Origin: Paralichthys olivaceus
Taxonomy: Eukaryota; Chordata; Actinopteri; Pleuronectiformes; Paralichthyidae
NCBI RefSeq assembly: GCF_024713975.1
Contig: NC_091102.1
Coordinates: 9,181,001-9,245,000 of the forward strand
Reading direction: 5' to 3'
Length of the DNA stretch: 64,000 bases
Both the position numbers and the translations under genes were made by a program. Position 1 is the stretch's first letter, and each line of letters opens with the position of its first letter. Below are positions 46,601 through 58,402 of the stretch, one piece after another. Below the pieces are notes generated by a model. It did not search any database. It was not told the DNA's origin and saw only the letters and a list, made by a program, of their open reading frames with translations.

Positions 46601-48166
46601 CAGAGCTTGTTGCCTTCTTTGTCATAGCCGTGGAGGAAGACAGCACCAGTCTCAAACATCCACCTGGGGATGCTGCTCTCAGTGAGATCTGAAACACGCA
46701 GGTGTACACACAACACATTGTTAACTGGTGTTAGTTCTCATTTAAAGCATTAAATAAATACAGCTGAATAGAAAAACCTCCACCCCACACCACATTTTGA
46801 TTAATAATTAACCAAGCCACGAGAATCAACTGCTAAAAAAGAAAGGGTCCAAGTTGAATGTGTAGTTCAACGAAAGCACAAGCGCACTCATGGACTTGAA
46901 TAAATCAAGTTTCCTGAAACAACTGTTGCACAAATACAATTTGATGGATTAAAGAGGGACTAACACTAACAAGTCAGAAAGAAAATTCCTAAAGGACAGA
47001 AACAGTGGGGATTGTTCTCAGCGGTAGCCTATGCATGGAGATATATGGGTGTGTGACACACAATGACACTCTGTCCGGGCTCATCTCGGAGCGGCACAGC
47101 CGTTGATGTGTCTGTCACAAGCTGGCAAACTTAATTTAACAATGTCAACAGTTCTGCTATTGACTCTGGATATTTAACTTTAAGGTCAATTGTGTCTGTA
47201 GCACCAGGATTAAAGTTTTTAAAAGTTCTGAAAGCTTGTATTTAAGCTGTCAAATTCACAATCGTGTTTGTTTTTTTTAATTTTAGACTAGTTGTTGGAG
47301 TGCTTGAATATTTCCACTGACAACAGTAAGCTTTTATGTTTAATAAAAAATGCTTTTGCAAAAGGGAAAGGGAGCTAACAGATATTGCTTGACAGATACT
47401 GTATTGACACCAAAGACGATGTGAAATCAAGCACGTCCTGTGTAAAACTTCTTACCGTTCACACCAAATTCTTTTCTCCACTGGAAACTATCATCGATCA
47501 TTTTCAAGGCATCGTCAACAACATAAATCCTCCATGTGAGGTAACCCTCCACCAGAGCATCGTCTGTCTGAAGCCTCTCCACGTCTCTGGAGTCATATTT
47601 TTCTGTTGAATCTGTAAACACAACAGGTAGAACCAGGTTGAGTCACATGATGCTCAAAATTCAAATGGGATTCACTTTCAACTTTACGTCTACTCATCAA
47701 TGCTGAGCTGCTGTTTGCACAGTGCTGTGAACCACCAGCAGGCCGTGAAGTTCAGCCCCAGGGCTGTCACTAGTCTCTGGCACAATATGTGACAAAACGT
47801 GGCTAATATTAGCTAGTTAACTGTTGGAGCTTATCTGGGCTCAGAGCATGTAGGTCACCACAACGTTAAGCAGCAGTCAGCTAAGCTACAATAAACGAAC
47901 GTATGCTGATGACAACAACCACACAAGTTGACGAGGAGAAAGTGAATTTGTAACTAAGCACAATAACTTGTGTAACCTTGGACGAACTCGTTGTTGAATC
48001 TCAGCCTCGTCTCCTCGATCTTCTTTTCGAGGTCCTGTCAAAACAGTGTCAGACACGTATTCAGGTTTCAATATGATCACTTGTACAACCGGTGGAATAA
48101 ATGAAGCTGTGTTCTGTCGCTGTTGAACGGTACCTGCTCTCCTTCGTGCTGCTCAAGTTCAGCCAT
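34642..48166 (-). CDS. mospd2: MOSPD2, CRAL-TRIO and MSP-domain ER contact-site protein
   Basis: Tail-anchored ER protein of the VAP type that binds FFAT motifs to build membrane contact sites. Fifteen exons, 5' to 3': 48166-48134, 48034-47977, 47611-47456, 46688-46602, 46407-46253, 44625-44565, 44429-44391, 44266-44142, 43856-43683, 39771-39653, 36761-36668, 36274-36178, 35681-35561, 35457-35355, 34794-34642. All joins keep frame and give 524 residues (human about 518). The start is MAELEQHEGEQDLEKKIEET. A CRAL-TRIO domain (about residues 80-240) includes MPLTVVFDMAESGLSNI and SKMIIVDMPWIMN. An acidic linker carries PLPDDDFQTP. The MSP domain (about 335-440) opens SPAEELSFGSGE and has SNVTKNQVAFKVRTTAPEKY, the FFAT-binding face. 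The only membrane segment is residues 498-518, followed by six residues. It is head-to-head with fancb, as in human. Confidence 0.95.
34930..35030 (+). repeat. Dispersed repeat fragment in mospd2 intron 14
   Basis: The phrase AATAAGCTTAGCATAAAAAC followed by TGGGAGCAAGGGTAAACTGC and TAGTCTGGCTTTATCCAAA matches a wording I know from a very common fish repeat (GCTTAGCATAAAGACTGG... CTAGCCTGGCTCTGTCCAAA). Only this part is clear; the ends cannot be set. Confidence 0.55.
36762..39652. other. mospd2 intron 10
   Basis: A 2.9-kb intron without coding exons. It holds an interspersed repeat copy at about 38880-39240 and a non-repetitive block at about 37930-38500 interrupted by a poly(A) run near 38169-38185. 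That block looks like candidate regulatory DNA by composition only. Confidence 0.5.
38880..39240 (+). repeat. Interspersed repeat copy in mospd2 intron 10
   Basis: Shares with about 20990-21380 the phrases AATTAAAACCAAACTTCCTG, CATCAATGTGATTA and CCTACACTGCAGCCAGCCAC, and with about 62135-62285 the phrases ACATGAAGGAGGCGGGGTTT (one-base variant) and GGCCTCACTTTTGG. It ends near CATCTTTATGTACAGTCTG. It is the most complete copy in the window. Confidence 0.65.
39772..43682. other. mospd2 intron 9 (3.9 kb, largest of the gene)
   Basis: No coding exon is supported in this intron. Two stretches, about 42160-42560 and 43020-43390, are non-repetitive with mixed composition and many ATTA/TTAAT cores, and look like candidate conserved non-coding elements. 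A GGT/GGC-rich patch at about 41675-41710 is simple sequence. Confidence 0.5.
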
Positions 48167-49215
48167 GTTCAACAGTCGCTCTGCTGCCGCTTCCTCCCCC
48201 GGTAGAGCTAGCGAGTTTAGCTAGGATGAATCAGTGCGAATTGTGAAACCGTCGCCCCGCGGTATCCATTTTGGCTCCGTTCGTAGCCACGCCTCTGGGC
48301 TGTGACGTTGAAAGCAAAGAGTGAATGATGGGAGGGCGATGATCAGGATGAGATTAAAGCCAATCGCTGTCACACTGGAGTCGTTTTAAATACAGAGCTA
48401 ACAGGCTGAGTTTATTAAATACAGAGCTAACAGGCTAAGTTTGAATACAGAGCTAACAGGCTGAGTTTATTAAATACAGAGCTAACAGGCTAAGTTTGAA
48501 TACAGAGCTAACAGGCTGAGTTTATTAAATACAGAGCTAACAGGCTAAGTTTGAATACAGAGCTAACAGGCTGAGTTTATTAAATACAGAGCTAACAAGC
48601 TAAGTTTGAATACAGAGCTAACAGGCTGAGTTTATTAAATACAGAGCTAACAGGCTAAGTTTGAATACAGAGCTAACAGGCTGAGTTTATTAAATACAGA
48701 GCTAACAGGCTATGTTTGAATACAGAGCTAACAGACTGAGTTTATTTAATACAGATCCTAACAGGCTGAGTTTATTAAATACAGAGCTAACAAGCTAAGT
48801 TTGAATACAGAGCTAACAGGCTGAGTTTATTAAATACAGAGCTAACAAGCTAAGTTTGAATACAGAGCTAACAGGCTGAGTTTGTTTAATACAGATCAGA
48901 TACAGAGCTAACAGGCAACACGTTGCTTTGTGATGTCATCATCTCGCTTCTGTTTCCTGACTCTTACCCACAATGCACCTGCCAGGAAGCGTTGAATTGC
49001 AGTTGGCGCGCCGCTGGATGTAAACAGTCAACACGAGGAGACGCGGCGGAAGTGTTGTCACTCGCAGGTCAGTTCAGCTCCAGTCATCCATCTGTCCTCC
49101 CCGCTGACACTTCGACCATGACATCGACGCTACCCAACTCCAGAATAATGTTAACTCGAGCCGGCAGTGCGGAAGCAGCGGACTTTTAAGCGACCATGTG
49201 CTATTCTGTTGCGTT
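48167..49215. promoter_or_regulatory. Divergent mospd2/fancb promoter interval
   Basis: The two start codons are 1050 bp apart on opposite strands, so this interval should hold both promoters. Near mospd2 are a YY1-like CCATTTTGGCT (about 48265) and a CRE-half TGACGTTG (about 48302). Near fancb are ACCCACAATGCACC (48966-48979), resembling a ZNF143/STAF site, and two ETS-type GCGGAAG sites near 49045 and 49168. About 530 bp in the middle is a minisatellite. A possible fancb 5' UTR donor, TCGCAG followed by GTCAGT, lies near 49062-49073. Confidence 0.6.
48385..48916. repeat. 55-bp minisatellite between mospd2 and fancb
   Basis: About 9.5 copies of a 55-bp unit. Each unit holds two near-identical halves (29 and 26 bp) that share AATACAGAGCTAACAGGCT and differ in their tails, TGAGTTTATTA or AAGTTTG. 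Point variants (CAAGC, CAGACT, CTATG) and one disturbed unit near 48735-48780 are visible. The two-half structure shows a 26-29 bp ancestral unit that doubled before the array grew. Confidence 0.95.
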
Positions 49216-52200
49216 ATGGAGACACAACGCGTTGAAGAGCTGTATAGAAATCCCCGTTTAGTTTCCCTGTGTGGGAAGATCATCTTATTTGATCACAAGC
49301 GAGCTTCAGGCAAAAGCAACAGCAGAAAAAGTGAGTTAACATTCCGCAGCTTGTCGTATGATCGGGGGAGCAACAAGTTCCTGAAGGATGGAGCAGCTGT
49401 CATCAGCAGGAAAACACCCGCCCACGTGGACATCGTAAACTGCAAACGTGCCTTAGACCTCCAGAGGAGAGTAACCACACCGTGTGTAGTAGTGGCACAG
49501 AGGGGGGAGAGAGGAGATGGCTTCTTGTATAGCCTGCTAACAATGTGTGGCTCACACAGACTGGAGTCGTGCTTTGAGTTTAAGCTTCCTTATCAGATAA
49601 AGGGGGCTGCGTCCATCCTCCAGGGCCCCACAGTGTTGTGGAGTCATGCTGGTTATGTCTTCTATACGTCTCCACAGGCAGGAGAGGTGAGGCAGATTCC
49701 CCTGCCGTTGTCCCACAGTGTGTTTGGAGAACTCCCCCTCCTCAGAGGTCAAGTATTTGTTCTTGGGCTGAAAAATGAGTGCGATCAGCCCTCAGGCCAA
49801 ACCCTGGGTTATTTCCCTCAGAGTGGACAAGCTTTCGATGGCTCTCTGATTCTACCTCACCCCTACATTGGAATCACACGATGCATCTTGGCGCTCTCGG
49901 CCGAGGTAGTGGACGGGGCCCTGAAATCTGCTGTGGTTGCAGCGACTTCTCACCAGCAGCTCGTTTATTTCCAGAGTGGGGTTGTGAAAGACATGTGTCC
50001 GCTCCCCTTTCAGCAGCCCGAAGACATTCAGTTGGTCAACTGTGGAAGGAATGGCTGCCTGTTAGTCATATCCTTCCACCAGGGAAATGTTTGCGCTCTA
50101 TGGAAGGAAACATTTCAGGTATGTAAACAAAATGTGTTTCATTGAGTATAGGTGTTTTCTAAGATAACAAGTTTTCTAAGTCTACTTATTAACCTTTCTC
50201 CTCCAGATAGCCTGCCACTGGTCAGGTGTCAGCTCTGTCCATGTGGATGACTTCCTGGGATGTGGAACAGACCAGATCCTCTTGGTTTTTAAGGATGAGA
50301 GAGTAACAGGACAGCCGCTAGACAAGTTCCTCATCACAGACCTCTGTGGTATTTCATATTCTGTAAGACATACCTTTTACAATATGCTGTTCATAGGTTT
50401 TCTGTTGATGAAATGCATATGTTCAGCATAACTCTTTAAATATACATGTTTTCAGCATGGACAGGACACTGATGATCCAAAGCAATCTTCTCCTCCACCA
50501 GAGAACAACCTTCTTACTCTTCAAGCCTTGGAGTCCAGACTACAGGTGAACATTTATGTACCATCACTGCATTAGTCTTTAATTCACTATTATAACTAGA
50601 ATGGCACTAGCCCATACCTCGCACTAGCCCATACCTCTGCTGAGGCCCAACACTGCCAACAGTCCCCTTTAATTGTTTCCTGGTGATATGAGCAGATTAT
50701 GTTATTTATCATATCAAAAAGCAAAAATAACAGAATTATGTTACTAATGGTATTTGTCTTGTATAGATTATGTATTGTTATTATTTGACCTTCCCTCTAG
50801 AAGAACCTAAGTATTATTTGAACACTGTCATCTTATATAGTGTATATTGTTGTCAGAAAATCATCATGTGAATACAGTGGTAATGATTTGATTGAATCTA
50901 CAGCTTCATCCACAATATTCCTCATGATCAATCACCTGATGATAGTTCAGTCACTTATCTTGACTATGTTCAGTTTCCAAAGAACACTAACAGTCAAATG
51001 GGCTCTTTCGTTTAGAGTGGACTGACTGTGCTTCAAGAGCTTCAAGGAGAAGTGAGAGTGAAGGACAGAGTTGTACATCAGGCAGTTCAAGCCCTGTCTG
51101 CTGTGGTGACAGAAAGAGAAGCTGTTCTCACACAACCTGAGCAGGTATAGTTCATGGGAAGAAATATACAACCACGACTTTCTGTGTGTTGTGTTGGATT
51201 GTAGTTAGCTGTGATTTTAGAGACCTGGGGGGAATCAGTAATTTGAATCAAACCAGCAACTCTTGACAGCAGGACATTTTAAATTCCCTCTTAAATTCAC
51301 ACCATCAAAATGTGTGATCATACACTATTTATAATTTAAGGATATACAACATATATCTCCCTAAAGCAGTGAGGTATTTTACTGTTACCAGCACCCCAAC
51401 AACAGTTAGCTAGATTTGGCTCCAGCTCTTCTCACTTATTTTGATATGTTGTCATATTTGAGGAGGCACATCACATGAGGCCCAGCCCTGTATTGCTAAT
51501 GCTGCCACAGGCACCGAGGAAGTAAGAGCTAAATGTTGGCAGATAAAACGCGTGGCACAAATGTCTCCTTGTCATCTACTCTGTTGCTCACTGTGACAAA
51601 TCATAATTTAGATGTTCTCTAAAATGTTGCTGCTTTCTGGTATTTACCTGAAAGACTTTATTTCTTGATCTCGCAAACACCCACTGCAAGCATATGTCTA
51701 TGAAAAGTAATTTCCAAATGTCAGGGATAATTATATAGTATTCTCAGAGAGTGTCTCAGTGCAACACTGTTATTTAATAGCATTTTGTTCCTAATGGACT
51801 GTTCAAATTAAAATGTCCAACAGAAAGCACTATTGCTGTCAGTGCTGTCACACACTTGTCATCGCTGATCACAATCTCTGTGACTCTCTGTCCAGGAAGG
51901 CCTCGTCGCTCTGTTGGACTCTGATGATGAGTCAAAGGATGAGGCCTCGGATGACAAGATGCAAGACATGCCGGCAGTGTCTCCTGAACCTCACATTGAC
52001 AAGCTGTGGCATCGCGTTGCAGAGGACCGAATAGTTGTGGGGGTCATACTGACGACAGACAGCTCCTTGTAAACACATTTTTTTTATTGAAGTGAATTGT
52101 GTATATTTCTCTGTGTGAACAGTACAGAACAGCCTTCTTAAATGTGACCCCTTGAACATGACATTATTTAAACACGTAGCAGGGATTCTTCTAAAATCTG

Positions 52201-53080
52201 CTTGATGTCTTGTTAGGGATAATGAGTTCATCTGGTTTAAGTGGATCCAACTGTGCATGTCGAAGATACAGACGATATTAATATGGCGCAGCATGTACAG
52301 TAATAGTCAAGTGTGAAGTTCTGCTGACCAGCTGTCAGACCGGATCACTGCTGCCTAATTAGAATCGCCAGATTAAAATTGTGTCGCAAGATCATGTTGA
52401 GTAAATCAAATCTGTGAGGTCAAATATTTGTCTTTATTGAACTTTGTTTTTTTTTAAATTTTGGAATCAAAGACTACATTTCATGGACACTTATATGCAG
52501 ACTATCAACCACATTCACAATAATTTTATTTTGATTATGATGTTTACATGAGTTTCTCATAGAACATTCCATTTATATTCCCGTTTACATGTTACAGAGC
52601 ATAGTCTGATTATGACTCATGTCATTACTTACCGAGCAAGACCTTATTTAGGTTAACGTAATCAAAAAATGCTGTTTCCTTGGCATTTGTCTTATTCAGG
52701 CTATTATTGTAATCAGGTTAAATTATTGGTGTCCATGTAATTTTAGTCAGTGTAGCCAGATTGCAAAGACAAAAATAGCATGAACTGAGGATGTCTTTTC
52801 CCCTCTTTGCTTCGCCCCAAACTTTATATGAATTCCACAAACCAGATGCACGGCCGATAGGTGGTCACCATGGCAACAAGCAAGCCTTTGATAACTCTCC
52901 AAGCTCCATCGGATCCCTCCATCCACCTGTTACTGTTTTTAACAACAAGTGGAGGAAAACGACTTCTGGCATGGCTGCCTCCAGAGCCTGTGTATAGCTG
53001 TTTTGATTGGTGCACTTGTACAGCTGGTGTGATTTCAGCACTCAGAGATATTGGTGTTGTTAATTAGTTTACACACACTG

Positions 53081-53112
<32 letters not shown>

Positions 53113-55802
53113 TCTGTCTGCGGTTTCGTATCTGATTTGCAGTCTGATTACCCGCTGTCCATGTGATATCTGATCGTTAGTGATGTGTTATTTTTGTTCC
53201 AGACCAGTGGCCAGCGTGAGCTTATCCATCCTGACAGAGGCGGGCCAGGGCTCAATGCCGGCAGTCATCCAGACCCAGAGCCAAGTGTTATGGCTCCCCA
53301 CACCCCGCCCATCTTCCTCCTCCTCTGCCTCCACCCCACCGGAGCCGGCAGCCAAAAGAAGCAAGCAGCACAACGCCAACACACCCAATGATCTCAACAC
53401 ATGCAGAATGGCTGTGACTGCTGTGACCAGGCTGATTCCTCTGTTGAACTCTGGCTGTGTCAAGTGCCGTGTCATGCTCCATTACGTCCAGAGACAAGAT
53501 GCTTTTTCTCTCCTGAGCAGCCCAACACCTTTTGTTGTGCACTGCGGTCAAGTTTCTCTAGATATCCACAGGGATTTTCAAACCCCACTGCTCAAAAACC
53601 CCAAACTCAAAACAGGTAAAATCACAAACACCTTGCGTTGAGATCTAAAATTTACTAGATGCTCATTATTGTGTTCTTTTTGTGCCCAGATAAAGTCAAA
53701 GAGGACTTGCTGAGTTTGTTGACTGTGCTGGATCGCTGGGTCTTCCACATAGACTCTCCTGATCACAGCTTAGGTGATGTAGACGGCTGGATTCAGAGAA
53801 GGGAGGGTTGTGAGAGGATAGAAGTGAGCCCTCAGTATCTACTGATCAATTCCTCGGGAACATCTGCTCTCATGCTGCTGCGCTGGTGCCAGATAACACC
53901 TTTTCAGGGGGAACTGTCTGTCCACTCCAGGTAAATCATTTTTATTTACAGATAACAGAAAGACGGATGGCTTTATTACTGACCTCAGAGCAGGTCTTGG
54001 TAGTTTTGATAGAACTGAGTTTTGTCCACAATCATGTTATCAGTTCATGAAGCAAAATAATGTATTTTTTTATCTCAAAGGAAAAGTTGGCCTATGAAGT
54101 TATATAGATATATACAAGCTAAAATAGCTTCTGTTAATGTGTAGAGATACTTACCAAAATGCTCTGTGACTATCCTTTAGGTTTAATCAGACACAAAAGA
54201 TACTGATATTTGGTGATTCTTTGCTCCACTTGTGAGTGCATTGCAGCAACATGAAATATGAATACCATTAGCTGACATTTGTGTGTATGTGTATGTGCAT
54301 GTGCATTAGGCCCCACAAAGAAAAAATGCTCTGCGGCGCTGCTAATGTCATCTTCTTGGTCTGGCCTCTCATCTTGGTGGGAGGTTTTTTGACATATACA
54401 TGAATTTTGATGCTTAAATAAGAACACTGACTCTATTATATATATTTCATCTCATGACACATAATCACAGTGTTTAGTAATACATGCTTTCATCTTATAA
54501 TGATTGGACAACTGAAATTCTCTTTCTGGCAAATCAGGCTCACTTAGACTCAACACGATCCAACAGATGGTCACTACATCTATTTCAACCTCTCGTCTTG
54601 TTCATTTTAGAATTAATCTAAAATGTTGGTGCTCACTTATAAATCCCTTCATGGCCACGCTCCACAGAATGTCAGATCTTCTGCTGTGTAGGTCATGAGC
54701 CATCTCTTAGGTCCTCTACCCAGGACTTTTTAAGTAAACCTTTCAGAGGTTTTGAGATTTGAGGATATAATACTTTCCAATCTGTCGCCCTTGAGCTTTG
54801 GAATCGTCTCCAAATAAGTTTGAGGTATTCTGAATCTGCAGATGCTTCTAAACAGCTGCTAAAAACCCAGTAGTACCTTTACTCTAAGTCTGAATTTGAC
54901 CTTCATGTTCTATAATATATAATATTTAAATATCAAATTTGTAATTTAAAAAAATACTCTTTATGAAGACCTTCCTTTATTTTTCATAATTTGAAATATT
55001 AAATGCTGCTGTCACTTATAAAATTGAATATTACTGCTCAGTGTACTGGTTCAGAAAGTTATATCTTGAACTTCCTTAAATATTCAGTTTTATTCAATTA
55101 GTAAAGAAAGCTTATTTTTGCCAATTGAAGTGGGAACTGTTTCATTTATATTTTTTGATTTATAGTTGACAAGGCTTGGAAGACAACTAGGATGCGTATC
55201 AGTATCATTCCACTGAATATCAGAGATTCACTGTTGAGAAGAAAATAAAAAATCCTGCAAATAAACGGTGAACAGGCAGGTTTATGGCAAACAGCTGATA
55301 ACCAAAGAAATAAAGAGAATTCAACAATATTTTTCAATTATAATGAAATAACATCCACATTCTTACTCTGCTGTTCCTTTGCAGCCAGTTACGGATGCTT
55401 CAATTCCTGGACTCTCTCTTGGCTTTCCTCCCTGCGTCCTGCTCTGTCCAGCCTGTCAAGGGTACCAGAGGACAGGGTGCTGCACAAACATTCTCTATGG
55501 CGTTGGAAAAAGAGGTGGTGTCGCTCACAGAGTGTGTGTCATTGCTTCTGCATGAGAAACAGGAGGATGATAAGAGGAGGAGGAGCAGTGGACATGATGA
55601 GACCCCTCCTGAGCCCGGTTCTGTGGAGGGGCTGCAGAGGTGTAGGGAGGCATGGCAGCAAGATGCGGAGCGGAGTAGTACGAGGTTGAGCCCCCTGGTG
55701 GATGTGGGGCGGTATCGTAAGCTGACCCGAAGCGTTCTCAAAGTCCAGCTCGATGGGGATTTGGCCGCTCTCTTAGAAATACAGAGGACGTTACTCCACT
55801 AA
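49216..55802 (+). CDS. fancb: FANCB, Fanconi anaemia core complex subunit
   Basis: Nuclear scaffold that pairs with FANCL and FAAP100 in the core complex that monoubiquitinates FANCD2/FANCI at DNA crosslinks. Eight coding exons join in phase: 49216-50118, 50207-50362, 50456-50545, 51016-51144, 51896-52068, 53203-53615, 53690-53930, 55385-55802, about 840 residues (human 859). Matches to the human family include the VCALWKETFQ and HVDDFLGCGTDQILLVFKD stretches, IDKLWHRVAEDRIVVGV, and FSMALEKEVVSLTECVSLLL near the C-terminus. An acidic segment (LLDSDDESKDEASDDK) comes from exon 5, and a Ser/Pro-rich loop with a basic KRSK (about 535-538, possible nuclear signal) from exon 6. An in-frame ATG at 49198 would add six residues (MLFCCV); I chose 49216 but cannot separate them. 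The protein diverges fast outside these blocks, as the family does. Confidence 0.93.
53081..53109. repeat. (CA)n microsatellite in fancb intron 5
   Basis: A CA dinucleotide run of about 29 bases, about 90 bases upstream of the fancb exon 6 acceptor. Confidence 0.9.
54530..54890 (+). mobile_element. Decayed LINE 3' end in fancb intron 7
   Basis: Translating + strand segments gives LTYKSLHGHAPQN (about 54625-54665) and, further on, LELWNRLQISLR then SADASKQLLKT (about 54790-54865). These match the order and wording of the C-terminal tail of non-LTR retrotransposon ORF2 proteins (LTYKALHGLAP..., LWNSLP..., FKSLLKT). Stop codons and frame changes lie between, so it is a dead fragment. The clade cannot be assigned safely. 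Confidence 0.6.
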
Positions 55803-56240
55803 TGTGCTGCTGACAGAGCCACTGTTCATTTTCTGTCTTCACGGAGCAGTTAGTCTTAATGTTGGAAAAAGCCAATAATAGTGATATCTAAAAAAATCAA
55901 CAGTTCATAATGCATCTCTAGAAACGTCCTGCCCCTCTTTGCTGTCCTGGTTTCTCTCTGAGCTGGACTGCGTCTGATCTCTCAGACAGCCCCACGGGGG
56001 GCTTCATATCTTTTGAGTGTCTGTCGCTGAATAGAGCCCCTGCCTACTTCTATTGGATCACCTCCTGGGTTTCACAGCTTTAATCTGATACTGATGCAAT
56101 AGTAACTCTGATCAGCTTATTACTCTGCCCAGACCTGCTGTGTTCAAAAATGCTTTTTTGTATCAGTTTGTTTTGCGACTATATGATTTTCAGTACAGGG
56201 AGACAGACCGCTTTCATCTGTGTTATGAATAAAAACAGAT
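55803..56240 (+). other. fancb: Probable fancb 3' UTR
   Basis: The sequence runs from the stop to a canonical AATAAA at 56228-56233. No competing signal is obvious before it. Confidence 0.6.
56228..56233 (+). terminator. fancb: Polyadenylation signal AATAAA, probably fancb
   Basis: A canonical + strand hexamer about 430 bases after the fancb stop codon. Confidence 0.6.
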
Positions 56241-58324
56241 GAAAGAGGTTATATATTTATCACTGACTGGCTGTAGTCGACTAAAAGCATTAAATGGTAT
56301 TCCCTCTCATGGCTCAGTTATTTTGGATGAAACGATGGAATGGAAAACCGTCTGTGGGTGTTGTTTCTCTCAATGTTGTTCAATGTCTTTCATCCAAGCA
56401 AACATCAAATCCCACTTTAGAAGGACTGAGTCTTTGCTGGATCCATAAAGTCGGTGGCAGCTTGACCAGTAGTGTTTGCTTAAATGGTTGAGATTTTTTT
56501 TCTTGTCTCTCAGAGGGGCTTGATAAACGAATGTGCATTTAGTTTGTTCCAGGAACTGTTCTGTGTATGTGTGTGTGTGTTTGTTTTACTCACTCACTTA
56601 CTCTTAGGAGAGATCCACTCTTACACCTTTTAATATCTCCGCTTCATTGCACATAACCGCTTCCACTCAACTCACTGCCACAGGACTTCCCTAAAACATA
56701 GATGTGACCCAATTACTTCTAATTCCTGTTTCCTTGAGTTATTCCTACATGTTATTATCTAAATGCTGCTGAAACACTAAAAGAAATACATATAAAATAA
56801 ATCTCCTCTTTGCAGCTCAGTAACCTTTGCTGTTCTATCCAGACAACTCAACTCCAGCTACCATTGAAACTCAATCCACACATAAACACCCTTTTTTTTT
56901 CCTCTTTCGCAGCCTCTCACAGATAAAAACCTCTCCTCAGTCACACACCTCTGTCACTGTGGGCGACAAAGAAGAATTGTGAATCCTGTACAGTTAATAA
57001 CACCAGTAAATGGCCAGTGGCGAAGTAAATCACACGCATAAAGAAAAAAACTCATCTGTACTGGCGTTTTCTGAGAACCCCGTCCTGCTGCACACAGTAA
57101 AGTATATGTTTTGTCATCCCGTTACTGCCTGTGAAGTTCTATTAACTCTGAGTGTTGGAGGTAGGCTGCAGGGTTTCTACCCTCTGCTGACGTCCACTCA
57201 TCTTGAATGAAGATGTGGTAGATTCATAATGTTGGAAAACATCTCAGACATTGAGAAAACTGCACCTCATACAACCTATTGAAATGGGTCGCAGGTAAAA
57301 TTCACACTGTGTAGATTTCTTTACACGTTTGTGGTTGCCAGACGTCAACTTGTTTTGTGATGATGACTTTGATTGAATAGTAAGTTAAATATGAGAAAAC
57401 ATTCATTGCAAAAGTTAGTAGAAATAGTTTGTGTTTATTTAATAACTAAAATCTTGATTAATCTCAATGTCGTTTTATTATTTCCAAAATGTGAACTTCC
57501 ATAAATATTAAAAATTCTCTCAAACAAATTTTCCATCCATTTCTTTTGCTTTTCCTGGTGGAAATGGAGGCTCAGACATAAGATTTACAGCAATAATAAA
57601 ATGATTTAAGTCCCAGTCCTCAATTATTCATCATATAAACATTAGTATTCATTGAAAGGTTTTGCTGAACTGATGATGAAAAGTTTTCACAAGATTGTTT
57701 TCTGCCTTATGTATAATCATTAAACATTTAACCAAAAAGTTATTTCTTTATATATTCAAAATAATTCAGTAAAATTTTGTTGAAATCTTAATTGTTTGAC
57801 CCTTTAGTTTACAGCTGAATCACAGCCTGTGCCTATAGTAAGAAGTTGAGTCTTCAATTTAGGTGGCTGCTGCAGCTAAGCCATGTTTGTAATGATGCTG
57901 TATGATGAGCACTGGTCTGGTCACTACCCGCAGTTGACTGTTATTGCTTTTGGGGTCAGTGGGTTGTCTCTCCTCTGGACCCTGGAACTCAGTGGGTCAA
58001 ACCAAACAGGGCAGCAGGACATTGATTATATCTATAACATAATACATAGTGTACAGACCTCAACATAATTCTATATGCAGAGAGCTCCCATGATGCAACG
58101 CAGTGGTGAAAAGAAAGAAAATCTTAATGGGTTACATGGAAATCAAATCCTTCCATAACTTAGATACTTTAACGAGATTCTGCCTTTTGCTCATCACATG
58201 GCAACAAAGTTTTGTTAAGCCCTGAGGTGTAATACTACACTCGAGTGAACAGTCAAAAAGATGAATTGCAATGATTATGTATGTTTATAGACTCATTGCA
58301 TATAAAAAGTAAAGCCAAAGCGGC

Positions 58325-58402
58325 TCAATCACCCCGTAGTGGCTTGCTGCATTATAGTCATCCCACCTCCTCCATGCTGGTGGTTGGGACATGGGCCGAA
58401 CT
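58325..58402 (-). repeat. Interspersed repeat fragment, reverse orientation
   Basis: The reverse complement reads CCATGTCCCAACCACCAGCA then TGGAGGAGGTGGGATGACTA, which aligns with about 62139-62215 (CCATGTCCCATCTGCTAACA, TGGAGGAGGCGGGGGTTTAT). It is a truncated member of the family seen at 20990, 38880 and 62135. Confidence 0.55.

Noticed and set aside
48385..48916. CRISPR-like look of regularly spaced repeats between mospd2 and fancb
   Set aside because: The 'spacers' are only two alternating short tails (TGAGTTTATTA and AAGTTTG) that repeat themselves. This is a 55-bp minisatellite in a vertebrate genome, with no cas genes.
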